The notes below the pieces were generated by a model. The model searched no databases and was not told the DNA's origin. It worked only from the letters and a program-made list of their open reading frames with translations. The translations under genes and the position numbers were made by a program. This document shows positions 47,625 to 57,799 of a stretch of DNA of 64,000 nucleotides, piece after piece. The DNA comes from Rhizophagus clarus (taxonomy: Eukaryota; Glomeromycota; Glomeromycetes; Glomerales; Glomeraceae), in contig BLAL01000028.1 in the NCBI GenBank assembly GCA_015698045.1, forward strand, positions 496,001 through 560,000. The letters run 5' to 3'. The stretch's first letter is position 1. Each line of letters starts with the position of its first letter.

Positions 47625-48030
47625 TTAGTAGAATGCAGCCTTAAAGATTTCAGAAACGTGAATTAACAATAGGTTTTATTGTTAATGGTTTTAGAAACGC
47701 ACCAATATCCCTTTTTTCTCTCCTTAGACGATGGGCGTAATTAATGTAAGTTTTGAAATTTTCAAAACTTTATTTTTAGGAAACGTTTACTAACATTTCC
47801 ATCTTTTTTTTGTAGCTTTCGGTCTTTGATTCTTGGACGATGGCTGTGGGCGTAATGAATGTAAGTTTTGAAATTTTCAAAACTTTATTTTTCTTTTTTT
47901 TTTAGGAAACGTTTACTAACGTTTTCATCTTTTTTTTATAGCTTCTGGTCTTCGATTCTTGGATAATGGCTGTGGGCGTAATTAATGTAAGTATTGAAAT
48001 TTTTGAAACTTTTTTCTCCTTTCACAGGTC
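47625..48030 (+). repeat. Array of in-frame exon-like modules (18 and 45 nt)
   Basis: Modules at 47727-47744 (18 nt), about 47816-47860 (45 nt) and about 47942-47986 (45 nt) end ...GGGCGTAATKAAT and are followed by GTAAGT. They are preceded by CTCCTTAG, TTTTTGTAG or TTTTATAG. The 45-nt modules read SVFDSWTMAVGVMN and LVFDSWIMAVGVIN in one frame, and all are multiples of three. The chain ends at TTTCACAG (48027), followed by GTCGAATGATGTCAAATCGG. This is the one array whose spliced product could stay in frame. Confidence 0.6.
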
Positions 48031-48160
48031 GAATGATGTCAAATCGGCTATCAATCAGCTATCAATCGGCCATCAGGATTAATGAACGGTCAAACAAATC
48101 AGCAATAAATCGTATTACCCGATTGATGCTGGATTATGTCGAAAATTGGCACCAAATCAG
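48028..48160 (+). repeat. CAATCGGTCATCAATCGG-type block after the array
   Basis: Starts directly after an acceptor-like CACAG and contains TATCAATCAGCTATCAATCG and CGATTGATGCTGG-like words. A related block lies inverted at 55960-56215, where it also follows a module array. Confidence 0.6.
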
Positions 48161-48597
48161 TATGCCGATTGAAAGATCAATGATCGTTGATTGATGGTCG
48201 ATTGATGGTCGATTGATGGTCAAATTATGGTCAATTATGGTCAATTATGGTCGAATTATGGTCAATTGATGGTCGAATTATGGTCAAATTATGGTCGAAT
48301 TATGGTCAAATTATGGTCAAATTATGGTCAAATTATGGTCAAATTATGGTCAAATTATGGTCAAATTATGGTCAAATTATGGTCGAATTATGGTCGAATT
48401 ATGGTCGAATTATGGTCAAATTATGGTCAAATTATGGTCAAATTATGGTCAAATTATGGTCAAATTATGGTCAAATTATGGTCAAATTATGGTCAAATTA
48501 TGGTCAAATTATGGTCAATTGATGGTCGATTGATGGTCGATTGATGGTCAAATTATGGTCAAATTATGGTCAAATTATGGTCAAATTATGGTCAAAA
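48160..48597 (+). repeat. 11-bp satellite (ATTATGGTCAA), about 36 copies
   Basis: Near-perfect 11-base units ATTATGGTCAA, with ATTATGGTCGA and TTGATGGTCGA variants at both ends. Because 11 is not a multiple of 3, all three plus-strand frames read the same 11-residue cycle (WSNYGQIMVKL), so the open frames here are a by-product of the repeat and not separate genes. Confidence 0.9.
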
Positions 48598-49010
48598 GAC
48601 CAATTTTTGTAAAATCATATAATGAATAATAAAATTTATTATAGCACATAATACATATCGGCGGATTTGTTTCATCGTCCAAATATGTTAAATTTTGTTA
48701 TACAATGTATTATAAAAGTTAAAGATATGCAATATAGTGATCTAAAAAAATGCATACAATTTTTAAAAAGTGCAATTCAGCACAATTTTAATTTTGGCCA
48801 GAATTAACATAATTTCAGCTAGATTTAATATACCGTAACTGGTAATATAATAGTAATGATAATTAGTTAAACAAGAAGAAAAAAAACTTTAACACCACAA
48901 TCATTAAATCTATAATTACAAAAACAATTTCACACTTAATAATTTGTTGAATAATAATTAATATCACTATAAATTAATAAAAAGGAAATTGTATGAAAAA
49001 AACTATATTT
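48598..49010. other. AT-rich spacer
   Basis: A GGCCAGAATTAACATAATT word lies near 48796; nothing else recognised. Confidence 0.5.
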
Positions 49011-50145
49011 TAATTCAAAGAAAAAAAATTATACCACACTGTATACATGATTTTATAAAAAAATTAAGCCGCAATTGCATAATTTTAACTGTAATATTAA
49101 TGTTATAATGCTGTATTAATTGCACATGCACTGCAATATATAAGAAAAAATGGAAAATACAGGAAGAAAGGACAAAGGAAGAATAAAAGAAAGAAGAGAT
49201 GAATGAAAAGGGATAAAGGGAAGTAAAGATGATCAAAGAGAAATGAGGAATGAACAAAAAAGGTAAAGGATAGTGAAAAAGAATGAATGAAACAAAAAAA
49301 GAATGAAAATGAATGAGAAAATGAAAGGAAATAAAAAGGAATAAAGAGAATGAAAAAAAATAAAAGGAATAAAAGAAGCAAATGGCAAATGAAAAAAAAA
49401 TAAGAGGAATGAAAGAGAATGAAAGGAAGCAAAGGAGGAATGAAAATCAATAAAGGGAATAAAAAAAAGCAACAAAAGAAGTCAAAGATTAATGAAAGAA
49501 ACCAAAGATCATTGAAAAGAGACCAAAGATCAATGAAAGAAACGAAAAAAGTAATGAAAGAAACCAAGGATCAATGAAAGCAACGAAAGAAATCAAAGAT
49601 CACTGAAATAAACCAAAAAAGCAATAAAAGAAACAATAATGAAAGGAATAAAAGATCAATGAAAGGAATAACAAAAGAACTACAAAAGATCAATGAAAGA
49701 ACCATAGAAGAAACAAAAGGAATAATGAAAAAAAGAAACGAAAAAACCACGAAAAGAAGAGAAATAAAGGGGAAAAAAATGAAAGAAAAGCCAGAACACC
49801 CACCCATAGAAAAAAAAAGAAAGAAAACGGTTAATATCATCTTAAAAGAAAAATAAAACAACAGGAGAAGAGACGTAAGAGACTTACTTGAATTTTCACT
49901 CATATGGTACACATCTAAAAAGATAAAAAGTTTAGTAAAAGAACAAGGGAAAGAATGAAAAGAAAACAAAAAAAAGGAGAAGAAATTAAAACTCACCTTG
50001 AATTTCTGAAATGGATAAAAACAGCCACGCTTAAAAAAAAGAACAAGTTAATAAGAGACAAAAGAAAGGAGAATAAAAGCAAAAAAAACTTACCTGTTAC
50101 AGTATTTAATCCCGAAGCTAAAGATAACACCATTAACTAAAAAAT
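49011..50145 (-). repeat. Purine-rich minisatellite with three exon-like modules, minus strand
   Basis: The plus strand is A/G-rich with GATCAATGAAAGAAACCAAA-like units of 20-30 bases (49480-49690) and GGAATGAAAGAGAATG words. The right third carries minus-strand modules: about 50093-50115 (ends ATACTGTAACAG then GTAAGT), about 49997-50029 (CGTGGCTGTTTTTATCCATT..AAG then GTGAG) and about 49889-49916 (ATGTGTACCATATGAGTG..AAG then TAAG). Open frames across the purine tract are low complexity on both strands. Confidence 0.55.
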
Positions 50146-50149
50146 TTAA

Positions 50150-50350
50150 ATTGTGGTTTATAATTTTTGAAAAAAAAAATTCCCTTATCATAAAACAAAT
50201 GATTTTTTATTTTTTTAAAAAAAATTTCCCTTAAAAAAAAATGATTTTTTATTTTTTAAAAAAAAATTTCCCTTAAAAAAAACGACATTTTTTTTTAAAA
50301 AAAAAATTTCACTTAAAAAAAACGATATATTTTTTTAAAAAAAATTTCCC
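50150..50350. repeat. Tandem repeat, about 48-bp unit, four copies
   Basis: Units of AAAAAAATTTCCCTTAAAAAAAACGATTTTTTATTTTTT vary by single bases. Each unit is close to a self-complementary A/T stem. Confidence 0.7.
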
Positions 50351-50620
50351 TTCCGCCAAAATAAAAATCTAAAGTCTGAACAAAACTACTAGCATTGATT
50401 ATCTATTTATAACATAAAAGGCAATATCGCTTGCCATTTACGATAAGCTTATCTCATGAGTTGATATAAAAAAGGAATATGTTATATATCACATGCACTT
50501 TATCTAGTTTTGAACTGGTATAACCAGTATTATAATCTGATTATTTGGGTAAATAGGTTTTTTTTTTGAATTTATTACATTTAGATAAAAAACAATTTAA
50601 AAAAATATTTTTTTTTTTCT

Positions 50621-52372
50621 TTTTTGTAGTATTGCCAGACGAAAAGCATGACCGGACTATTAGAATTAAGGTAAGGAGGGTTGGGGTGGTGTTTTTCGTT
50701 GTTGTTTTTTTTAATTAATTAATTATTTATTTTTTTTTTCTTTTTTAGTAGTGTTGCCAGACGAAAAACGTGACCGGACTTTTGGAATTAAGGTAAGAAA
50801 GGGTTGGGGAAGGTGTTTTTCGTTGGTTTTTTTATTTAATTAATTAATTTTTTTTTTTTTCTTTTTTTGTAGTGTTTCCGGACGAAAAACATGACCGGAC
50901 TTTTGGAATTAAGGTAAAGAGGTGTTTTTCGTTGGTTTTTTTTTAATTAATTAATTAATTATTATTTTTTTTTCTTTTTTGTAGTGTTGCCAGATGAAAA
51001 GCATGACCGGTCTATTGGAATTAAGGTAAGGGAGGGTTAGGAGAGGTGTTTTTTGTTGTTTTTTTTTTAATTAATTAATTATTTATTTTTTTGTTTGTTT
51101 TTTCTTTTTTGTAGTGTTGCCAGACGAAAAGCACGATCGGACTATTGGAATTAAGGTAAGGGAGGGTTGGGGTGGTGTTTTTTGTTTAATTAATTAATTA
51201 TTTATTTGTTTTTTTTTCTTTTTTGTAGTGTTGCCAGACGAAAAGCACGACCGGATTATTGGAATTAAGGTAAGGGAGGGTTAGGGTGGTGTTTTTCGTT
51301 GTTGTTTTTTTTAATTAATTAATTATTTATTTTTTTTTTCTTTTTTTGTAGTGTTGCCAGACGAAAAACGTGACCAGACTTTTGGAATTAAGGTAAGGAA
51401 GGGTTGGGGGAGGTGTTTTTCATTGGTTTTTTTATTTAATTAATTAATTATTTTTTTTTTTCTTTTTTGTAGTGTTGCCAGACGAAAAACATGACCAGAC
51501 TTTTGGAATTAAAGTAAGGAGGTGTTTTTCGTTAGTTTTTTTTATTCAATTAATTAATTATTATTTTTTTTTCTTTTTTGTAGTGTTGCCGGACGAAAAG
51601 CATGACCGGACTATTGGAATTAAGGTAAGGGAGGGTTGGGGTGGTGTTTTTTGTTTAATTAATTAATTATTTTTTTGTTTGTTTTTTCTTTTTTGTAGTG
51701 TTGTTGGACAAAAAGCATGACCGGACTATTGGAATTAAAGTAAAAGAGGGTTGGGATGGTGTTTTTTGTTTAATTAATTAATTATTTATTTGTTTATTTT
51801 TTTTTTTGTAGTGTTGCCAGACGAAAAGTACGACCAGACTATTGAAATTAAGGTAAGGGAGGGTTGGGTGGTGTTTTTTGTTTAATTAATTATTTATTTA
51901 TTTGCTTTTTTTAATTAATTATTTATTTGCTTTTTTTTTCTTTTTTGTAGTGTTGCCAAACGAAAAGCACGACCAGACTTTTGGAATTAAGGATAATTAA
52001 GGTAAGGGAGGGTTGGGGTGGTGTTTTCATTATTTTTTTTAATTAATTAATTATTTGTTTATTTTTTTTCTTTTTGTAGTGTTGCCAGACAAAAAGCACG
52101 ACCGGACTTTTGGAATTAAGGACAATTAAGGTAAGGGAGGGTTGGGGAGGTGTTTTTTGTTATTTTTTTAATTAATTATTAATTTTTTTTTTTTGTAGTG
52201 TTGCCGGACAAAAAGCATGACCGGACTTTTGGAATTAAGGACAATTAAGGTAAGGGAGGGTTGGGATGGTGTTTTTCATTAGTTTTTTTTTAATTAATTA
52301 ATTATTTTTTTTTTCTTTTTTTTTGTAGTGTTGCCAGACGAAAAGCACGACTGGACTTCACAATTTAATATT
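50621..52372 (+). repeat. Array of 15 exon-like modules with intron-like spacers
   Basis: Modules start at about 50630, 50752, 50873, 50986, 51116, 51229, 51352, 51473, 51585, 51699, 51812, 51949, 52079, 52198 and 52329. The consensus TGTTGCCAGACGAAAAGCAY continues GACCGGACTWTTGGAATTAAG (41 nt); three late modules carry an extra 10 nt (51 nt). Each is preceded by TTTTTTCTTTTTTGTAG and followed by GTAAGG. Spacers of about 70-90 nt contain GGGTTGGGG, GGTGTTTTT and TTAATTAATTAATT. Modules 1-3 with their spacers recur as modules 6-8 at an offset of 599-600 bases, a higher-order duplication. In a fully spliced chain of 41-nt modules the third frame meets a stop, so a long repeat protein is unlikely. 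Confidence 0.8.
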
Positions 52373-52575
52373 TTAACATTATTAAAACGATTTGTTAAAT
52401 AACTTTTATAAAAGCATTCTGTGCCTTTCATATATTGTGTATTTAAAAAAAATTATCCTTTTATTTAATGATCATAGGGCCATTGGTGTTCTGAATCTAA
52501 AGATATAACTTTTACTATTCTGTTTTACCGAGTTTTACTGAATGTAAAATAAAATAAAAGTATATCGATCATAAT

Positions 52576-52740
52576 ATGACTTATCTGCAGCAAATGGAAT
52601 TCCTTGAGACGCGGGTATGTTGTTTCTTTAGGAAGAATATCAGAATTGACTTTAAGAAATGTTCTAACGTTTCTTCTTTTTTAATTTTTGTAGGTGATGA
52701 GTTCTCTGGGCTTATTGGGATACAGGTATATTGTTTTTAT
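52576..52740 (+). repeat. Two further exon-like modules downstream of the array
   Basis: A first segment begins ATGACTTATCTGCAGCAAAT (52576) and ends at GAGACGCG before GTATGTTG. A second follows TTTTTAATTTTTGTAG (52692) as GTGATGAGTTCTCTGGGCTT..GATACAG before GTATATTG. The second shares the ...CTTATTGGGATACAG / ...CTATTGGAATTAAG ending with the array modules. It could be a 5' or 3' degenerate part of the same unit. Confidence 0.45.
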
Positions 52741-53640
52741 AGAAAGGCGGCGTTCGTAAGGCTCCGTAATAGCGATCATCTATTTAAAAGTCAAAGCTTT
52801 CATACTGGTGGATTTAAATATCATGAGATTTCAATGTCGGTTAAATGAATTTTAAAATCATCGTCAGTAAATGATATAAAAGAAGATTCTTTGTCTCCAT
52901 ATTTTAAAAATAATTTTTAAAATTAAAAATTATTAAAAAATAATGAAAATTTTGGTTATTTCTTTATTTTCAAAATTCTTTAAATATGATGGCAAATTTA
53001 TACAAAATCCAATTATTTTTGCTGCCTTATTTAATTATTTTACATCAATAAAAAGCTTTTGGAGAATAAATAATACTATTAACAACTGCAAATAATTACA
53101 ATTGTATTCATAAAACTTTTATTTGCAACTGGTGTAAAAAGTGATGGGTTCTTAAAATAGTTGATGGGTTATAAAAAGTTATTATTATTTTAATTTTTAA
53201 GTATGAGTTGTAAAAAATTTTTTTATTTTCCGATTATTCTACATAAGATTGATAAGATGAATGTATAATATAATCGTATTTTGCATTGTTTACTAATTTT
53301 TTATTAAAAATTCTTAATTTAAGCTAATTTCAAGGATTGGCGCATATGATTTAGAATTACAAATAAAATACATAGTATCTTTATTTATATTAATAAGTAT
53401 TTAAAATAAAAACATTCATTATAATAATATGTTAGTATATGACTGATAAAGTTAGTAATATTTAATAAATAAATAGTAAAGCGTAAATATAAAAAGTTAG
53501 TAATAATTATAATAAAATACACAAATACAAAAAGTTAGTATTATGAAGAGTTTTTAGTAAAATATAGAAAAAAGAATAACATTAGTAATATTAAAAAAAG
53601 GTATTATAATTTAATAAAAAGTGTATTTTTTTTTAAAAAA
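52741..53640. other. AT-rich spacer
   Basis: No gene or clear repeat; several AAAAGTTAGTAATA words at 53450-53590. Confidence 0.5.
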
Positions 53641-55925
53641 TGTTACGAAATCTCTATTAAAAATATCTCATACAAACTCTTCGAAAATCTCAAAAAAAAA
53701 AATCTCTGAATCTTAGAAAATTCAAAAAAAAAAAATCATTTCCTACACAAATCTTGGGATATCTCAAAAAGATATCTCAAAAAAAAAAATTTTCTATCAA
53801 AAATATTCATATGAACCCTAAAAAATTTCACAAAAAAGGAATCTCTACCAAAATATCCCATATTAACTCTTAGGAAATCTCTCTCAAAAAAATTTTCTAT
53901 TAAAGAATCCCTCCTATCAAATATCCCATACGAATCCTTCCCATATGAACTCTTAGGAATTCTCAAAAAAATTTTCTACCAAAGATATCCCATACGAACC
54001 TTTACCATATGAATCACATTTGGAAAATCTTTATTAAAATATCCCATACGAACTCTTCTCACACGAACTCTAAGAAAATCTCTTAAAAAGAATTTTCTAT
54101 CAAAGAATCCCATACGAACCCTTTCCATATGAACTCTTAGAAAATATCTTAAGAAAAACTTTTCTATCAGATATCCCATACGAACTCTTAAAATAAAAAA
54201 AAAATCAATTTATCAAAAATATACTATACAAATCTTAGAAATCTCTCCCAAAAAATTTTCTATCAAAGAATCCCATGCAAATCCTTTCCATATGAACCCT
54301 AAAAAATTTCACAAAAAAATTTTCTATCAGATATCCCATATGAACTCCTATATGAACTCTTAAAAAATCTCTTAAAAAAAATTTTCTATCAAAGAATCCC
54401 ATACGAACCTTTTCCATATGAACTTTTAGAAATCTCTCAAAAAAAAATTTTCTATTAAATAATCAATCCCATGCGAATGCTTTCCATATGAACTCTTGGA
54501 AAATACAAACTCTTCCCAATTAAACTTAGAAAATCCTAAAAAAAAAATTTTCTATCAGATACCCATATGAACTCTTAGAAATCAAAAAAAAAAAAATCTA
54601 TTTATCAAATATATCCTATACGAATCTTAGAAAATCTCTTGAAAAAAATTTCCTATCATATATCCCATAGACCCATACGAACCCTTCCCATATGAACTCT
54701 TAGAAAATCTCTCAAAAAAATTTTCTATCAAAAAATCCCATGTGAATCCTTTCTATACGAACCCTAAAAAATTTCACAAAAAAATTTTCTATCAGGTATC
54801 CTATACGAACTCTTTCCATATGAACTCTTAGAAAATTTCAAAAAAAATTTTCTATTAGATATCCCATATAAACCTTTCCCATATGAATACTTGGAAAATC
54901 TTTATCAAAATATCCCATATGAACTCTTCCCACACGAACTCTAAGAAAAACTCTTAAAAAAAAATTTTCTATCAAAGAATCCCATACGAACCTTTTCCAT
55001 ATGAACTTTTAGAAATCTCTCAAAAAAAATTTTCTATTAAAGAATCTCATCCCTAAAAAATTTAAAAAAAATTTTGTATCAGTTATTCCATACGAACTTT
55101 TCTGAACTCTTCCAAACTCTTCCTATACGAACTCTTAAAAAATCACAAAAAAAATTTTCTATCAAAGATATCCCATACGAACCCTTACCATATGAACACT
55201 TGAAAAATCTTTATTAAAATATCCTATACGAATCCTTCCCATATGACTCTTAGAAAATCTCTTAAAAAAAATTTTCTATTAAAGATATCCTATATGAACG
55301 CTTCCCATATGAACTCTTGGAAAATACGAACTCTTCCCATATAAATTTAGAAAATCCCAAAAAAAAAATTTTCTATCAGATACCCATATGAACTCTTAGA
55401 AATTAAAAAAAAAAATCTATTTATCAAATACATCTTATACGAATCTTAGGAAATCTTTCAAAAAAAAAATTTCCTATCAGATATCCCATAGATTCATACG
55501 AACCCTTTCCATATGAACTCTTAAAAAATATCTTAAAAAAATTTTTTATCAGATATTCCATATGAACTCTTCCAATACGAACTCTTAGAAAATCTCTTAA
55601 AAAAAAATTTTCTATTAAAAATATCTCATACGAACCTTTCCCATATGAACTCTTAGAAAATACGAACTCTTCCCATACAAACTCTCTCAAAAAAAAATTT
55701 TCTATTAGATATCACATACGAACTGAACTCAGAAAATCTCTTAAAAAAAAAATTTTCTATCAGATATCCCATACAAACTCTTTCCATATGAACTCTTAGA
55801 AAATAAAAAAAATTTTTCTATTAGATACCCTATACAAACTCTTAGAAATCTCAAAAAAAAAAAAAATCTCTATTTATCAATACGAATCTCAGGAAATCTA
55901 TCAAAAAAAATTTTCTATCAGAGTT
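53640..55925. repeat. 2.3-kb minisatellite (ATCCCATACGAACYCTTCCATATGAACTC type)
   Basis: Tens of imperfect units of roughly 55-65 bases combine AAAAAAATTTTCTATCA, GATATCCCATACGAAC, CTTCCCATATGAACTCTT and AGAAAATCTCT in varying order. On the minus strand the units read as short MGYLIEKFFLRDFLRVHM-like frames without a consistent start, so these are not credible proteins. It lies exactly between the two oppositely oriented module arrays. Confidence 0.8.
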
Positions 55926-55959
55926 TAAAATGGTTTATAAATAAAACGTTATTATTAAA

Positions 55960-56215
55960 AAAATCTAAAAATCTGCTAATATATAATAAGCCAATTAGCA
56001 ACCAATCGGTCATCAATCTGATATGTGACCTATTGATAACTGGTAAATTCAACCGTACATCAATCGGCCATCAATCAGTCATATGAACGGTTAATAACTG
56101 ATTTGGATTTTATACCTGATTGATGACCGATTGAAAGAATCAGTCATCAATAGGTAACCAATCGGTTACCAATCAGTCACATGACCGATTGGTGATCGAT
56201 TTGACTCTATTTGAC
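55960..56215 (-). repeat. AATCGGTCATCAATCGG-type block, inverted partner of 48028-48160
   Basis: Words CATCAATCGG, CCAATCGGTTACC and ACCGATTGG alternate in both orientations, so the block can fold on itself. On the minus strand it begins right after CACAG (56216-56220) with GTCAAATAGAGTCAAATCG, comparable to GTCGAATGATGTCAAATCGG at 48028. Confidence 0.65.
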
Positions 56216-56220
56216 CTGTG

Positions 56221-57190
56221 ATCTAAAAGTCCAGTCGTACTTTTCGTCTAGCAACACTACAAAAAATAAAAAAAAAACAATTAATTAGTTAAAAAAAATA
56301 CCGAAAAACACTTCCCCCACCCTCTCTTACCTTAATTCCAAAAGTCTGGTCGTGCTTTTCGTCTGGCAATACTACAAAAAGTAAAAAAAAGTTAATACTT
56401 AATTAATTAAAAAAAACAATGAAATACCTCCCCCAACCCTACCTTACCTTAATTCTAAAAGTCCGGTCGTGCTTTTCGTCTGGCAACACTACAAAAAATA
56501 AAAAAAAAACAAATTAATTAGTTAAAAAAAATATTGAAAAACATTTCCCCCACCCTCCCTTACCTTAATTCTAAAAGTCCAGTCATGCTTTTTGTCTGGT
56601 AACACTACAAAAAAATAAAAAAAAAGTTAATACTTAATTAATTAAAAAATAACGAAACACCTCCTCCAACCCTCTCTTACCTTAATTTTAAAAGTCCAGT
56701 CATGCTTTTTGTCTAGCAACACTACAAAAAGTAAAAAAAAGTTAATACTTAATTAATTAAAAAAAAAACAACAAAACACCTCTCCCAACCCCTCCCTTAC
56801 CTTAATTCCAAAAGTCTGGTTATGCTTTTCATCTGGTAACACTACAAAAAAATAAAAAAAAAATAATTAATTAATTAGTTAAAAAAAAACACTGAAAAAT
56901 ACTTCCTCACCTTCTCTTACCTTAATTCCAAAAGTCTGATCATGCTTTTTATCTAGCAACACTACAAAAAGTAAAAAAAAAGTTAATACTTAATTAATTA
57001 AAAAAAAACAATGAAACATCTCCCTCAACCCCTCCCTTACCTTAATTCCAAAAGTCCAGTCGTACCTTTCGTCTGGCAATACTACAAAAAATAAAAATAA
57101 AAAATAATTAATTAATTAGTTAAAAAAAACACTGAAAACCACTTCCCACCCTCCCTTACCTTAATTTCAAAAGTCCAGTCATGCTTTTTG
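56221..57190 (-). repeat. Array of nine exon-like modules, inverted relative to 50621-52372
   Basis: Minus-strand modules TGTTGCCAGACGAAAAGCAY.. followed by GTAAGG recur every 110-120 bases (high ends at about 56262, 56373, 56494, 56610, 56727, 56844, 56970, 57085 and 57196). Two spacer types mostly alternate (one with ACCGAAAAACACTTCCC, one with GTTAATACTTAATTAATT), giving the order I-II-I-II-II-I-II-I. The last module runs straight into CACAG and the AATCGG block. Confidence 0.78.
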
Positions 57191-57318
57191 ACTAGAAAGG
57201 TACAAAACTCAAAAAAATTTTTAAATTTACTTTATATGCTAATTGTTTTTTATATTAAAATAAATATAAATTTAATATTAATTAATTTTTATTTTTTTTT
57301 GAGTTTGTACTTTTTTAT
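57187..57318. repeat. Short fold-back repeat
   Basis: AAGGTACAAAACTCAAAAAAA at 57187-57207 is complementary to TTTTTTTTTGAGTTTGTACTTT at about 57293-57315, with an AT-rich loop. It could be a 130-bp MITE; no target duplication was recognised. Confidence 0.5.
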
Positions 57319-57417
57319 TGCAATGACCCCATATACTCAAATGTCTTAAAAGATCTTTTGTTCAAAAAGAATTAATGGTTATTCCCTTTGATATAGAATT
57401 GCTTTTTCAGTAGATAC

Positions 57418-57799
57418 TTATAAATTAAGAAAATCTTCTGTTTCTTTATCAATTTTGTCTTTTATAACAAAATAATCCTTAGCTAATTTATAGTATAATT
57501 TGTATAATTTTATAACAGAGTTAAGAATCTTTGAATCTTGTCTATATCATGATTTATAATCATTTATAATTTTATTATATTTATTCTTATTGGAAAATAT
57601 TAGCATAATTAATTTTAATACATATTCTGTGGATTCCTTTGTCTGGCATAATTTTTTGATCTTTTCTTTATAATTTTATACAAATTTGACATCTTTTAGC
57701 TTTCTATAATAGATGCTTGCTTCAACAACTTTTATTAATGTCTGTTTGATTTTCAGGTATATAGGCTTGGTATTAACTAATTGATTTTGTGTACTCATT
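57418..57799 (-). pseudogene. Decayed small reading frame, unrecognised
   Basis: Starting at ATG (57797-57799), a frame of about 127 codons reads MSTQNQLVNTKPIYLKIKQT and later ILNSVIKLYKLYYKLAKDYF and KETEDFLNL before a TAA at 57418-57420. Two in-frame stops interrupt it. The composition is that of a helical, Lys-rich protein. No family assignment; it may be a fragment of a repeat gene. Confidence 0.4.

Noticed and set aside
48227-48544. Three overlapping WSNYGQIMVKL repeat proteins
   Set aside because: An 11-bp satellite necessarily gives the same repeat in all frames; no start context, intron or flanking coding sequence supports a gene.
49103-49996. Phe-rich minus-strand and Lys/Glu-rich plus-strand frames
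   Set aside because: Low-complexity translations of the same purine-rich repeat; not counted as genes.
50621-52372. CRISPR array
   Set aside because: The spacers are repeats of each other, the context is eukaryotic and there are no cas genes; the regular units are exon-like modules with splice-like flanks.
50621-52372. A single long tandem-repeat protein encoded by spliced modules
   Set aside because: 41-nt modules rotate the frame and the third phase ends in TAA within AATTAAG; only the few 51-nt modules keep frame.
53736-55690. Minus-strand frames reading FLRDFLRVHM-type repeats
   Set aside because: Frames change at nearly every unit of the minisatellite and none continues beyond it.
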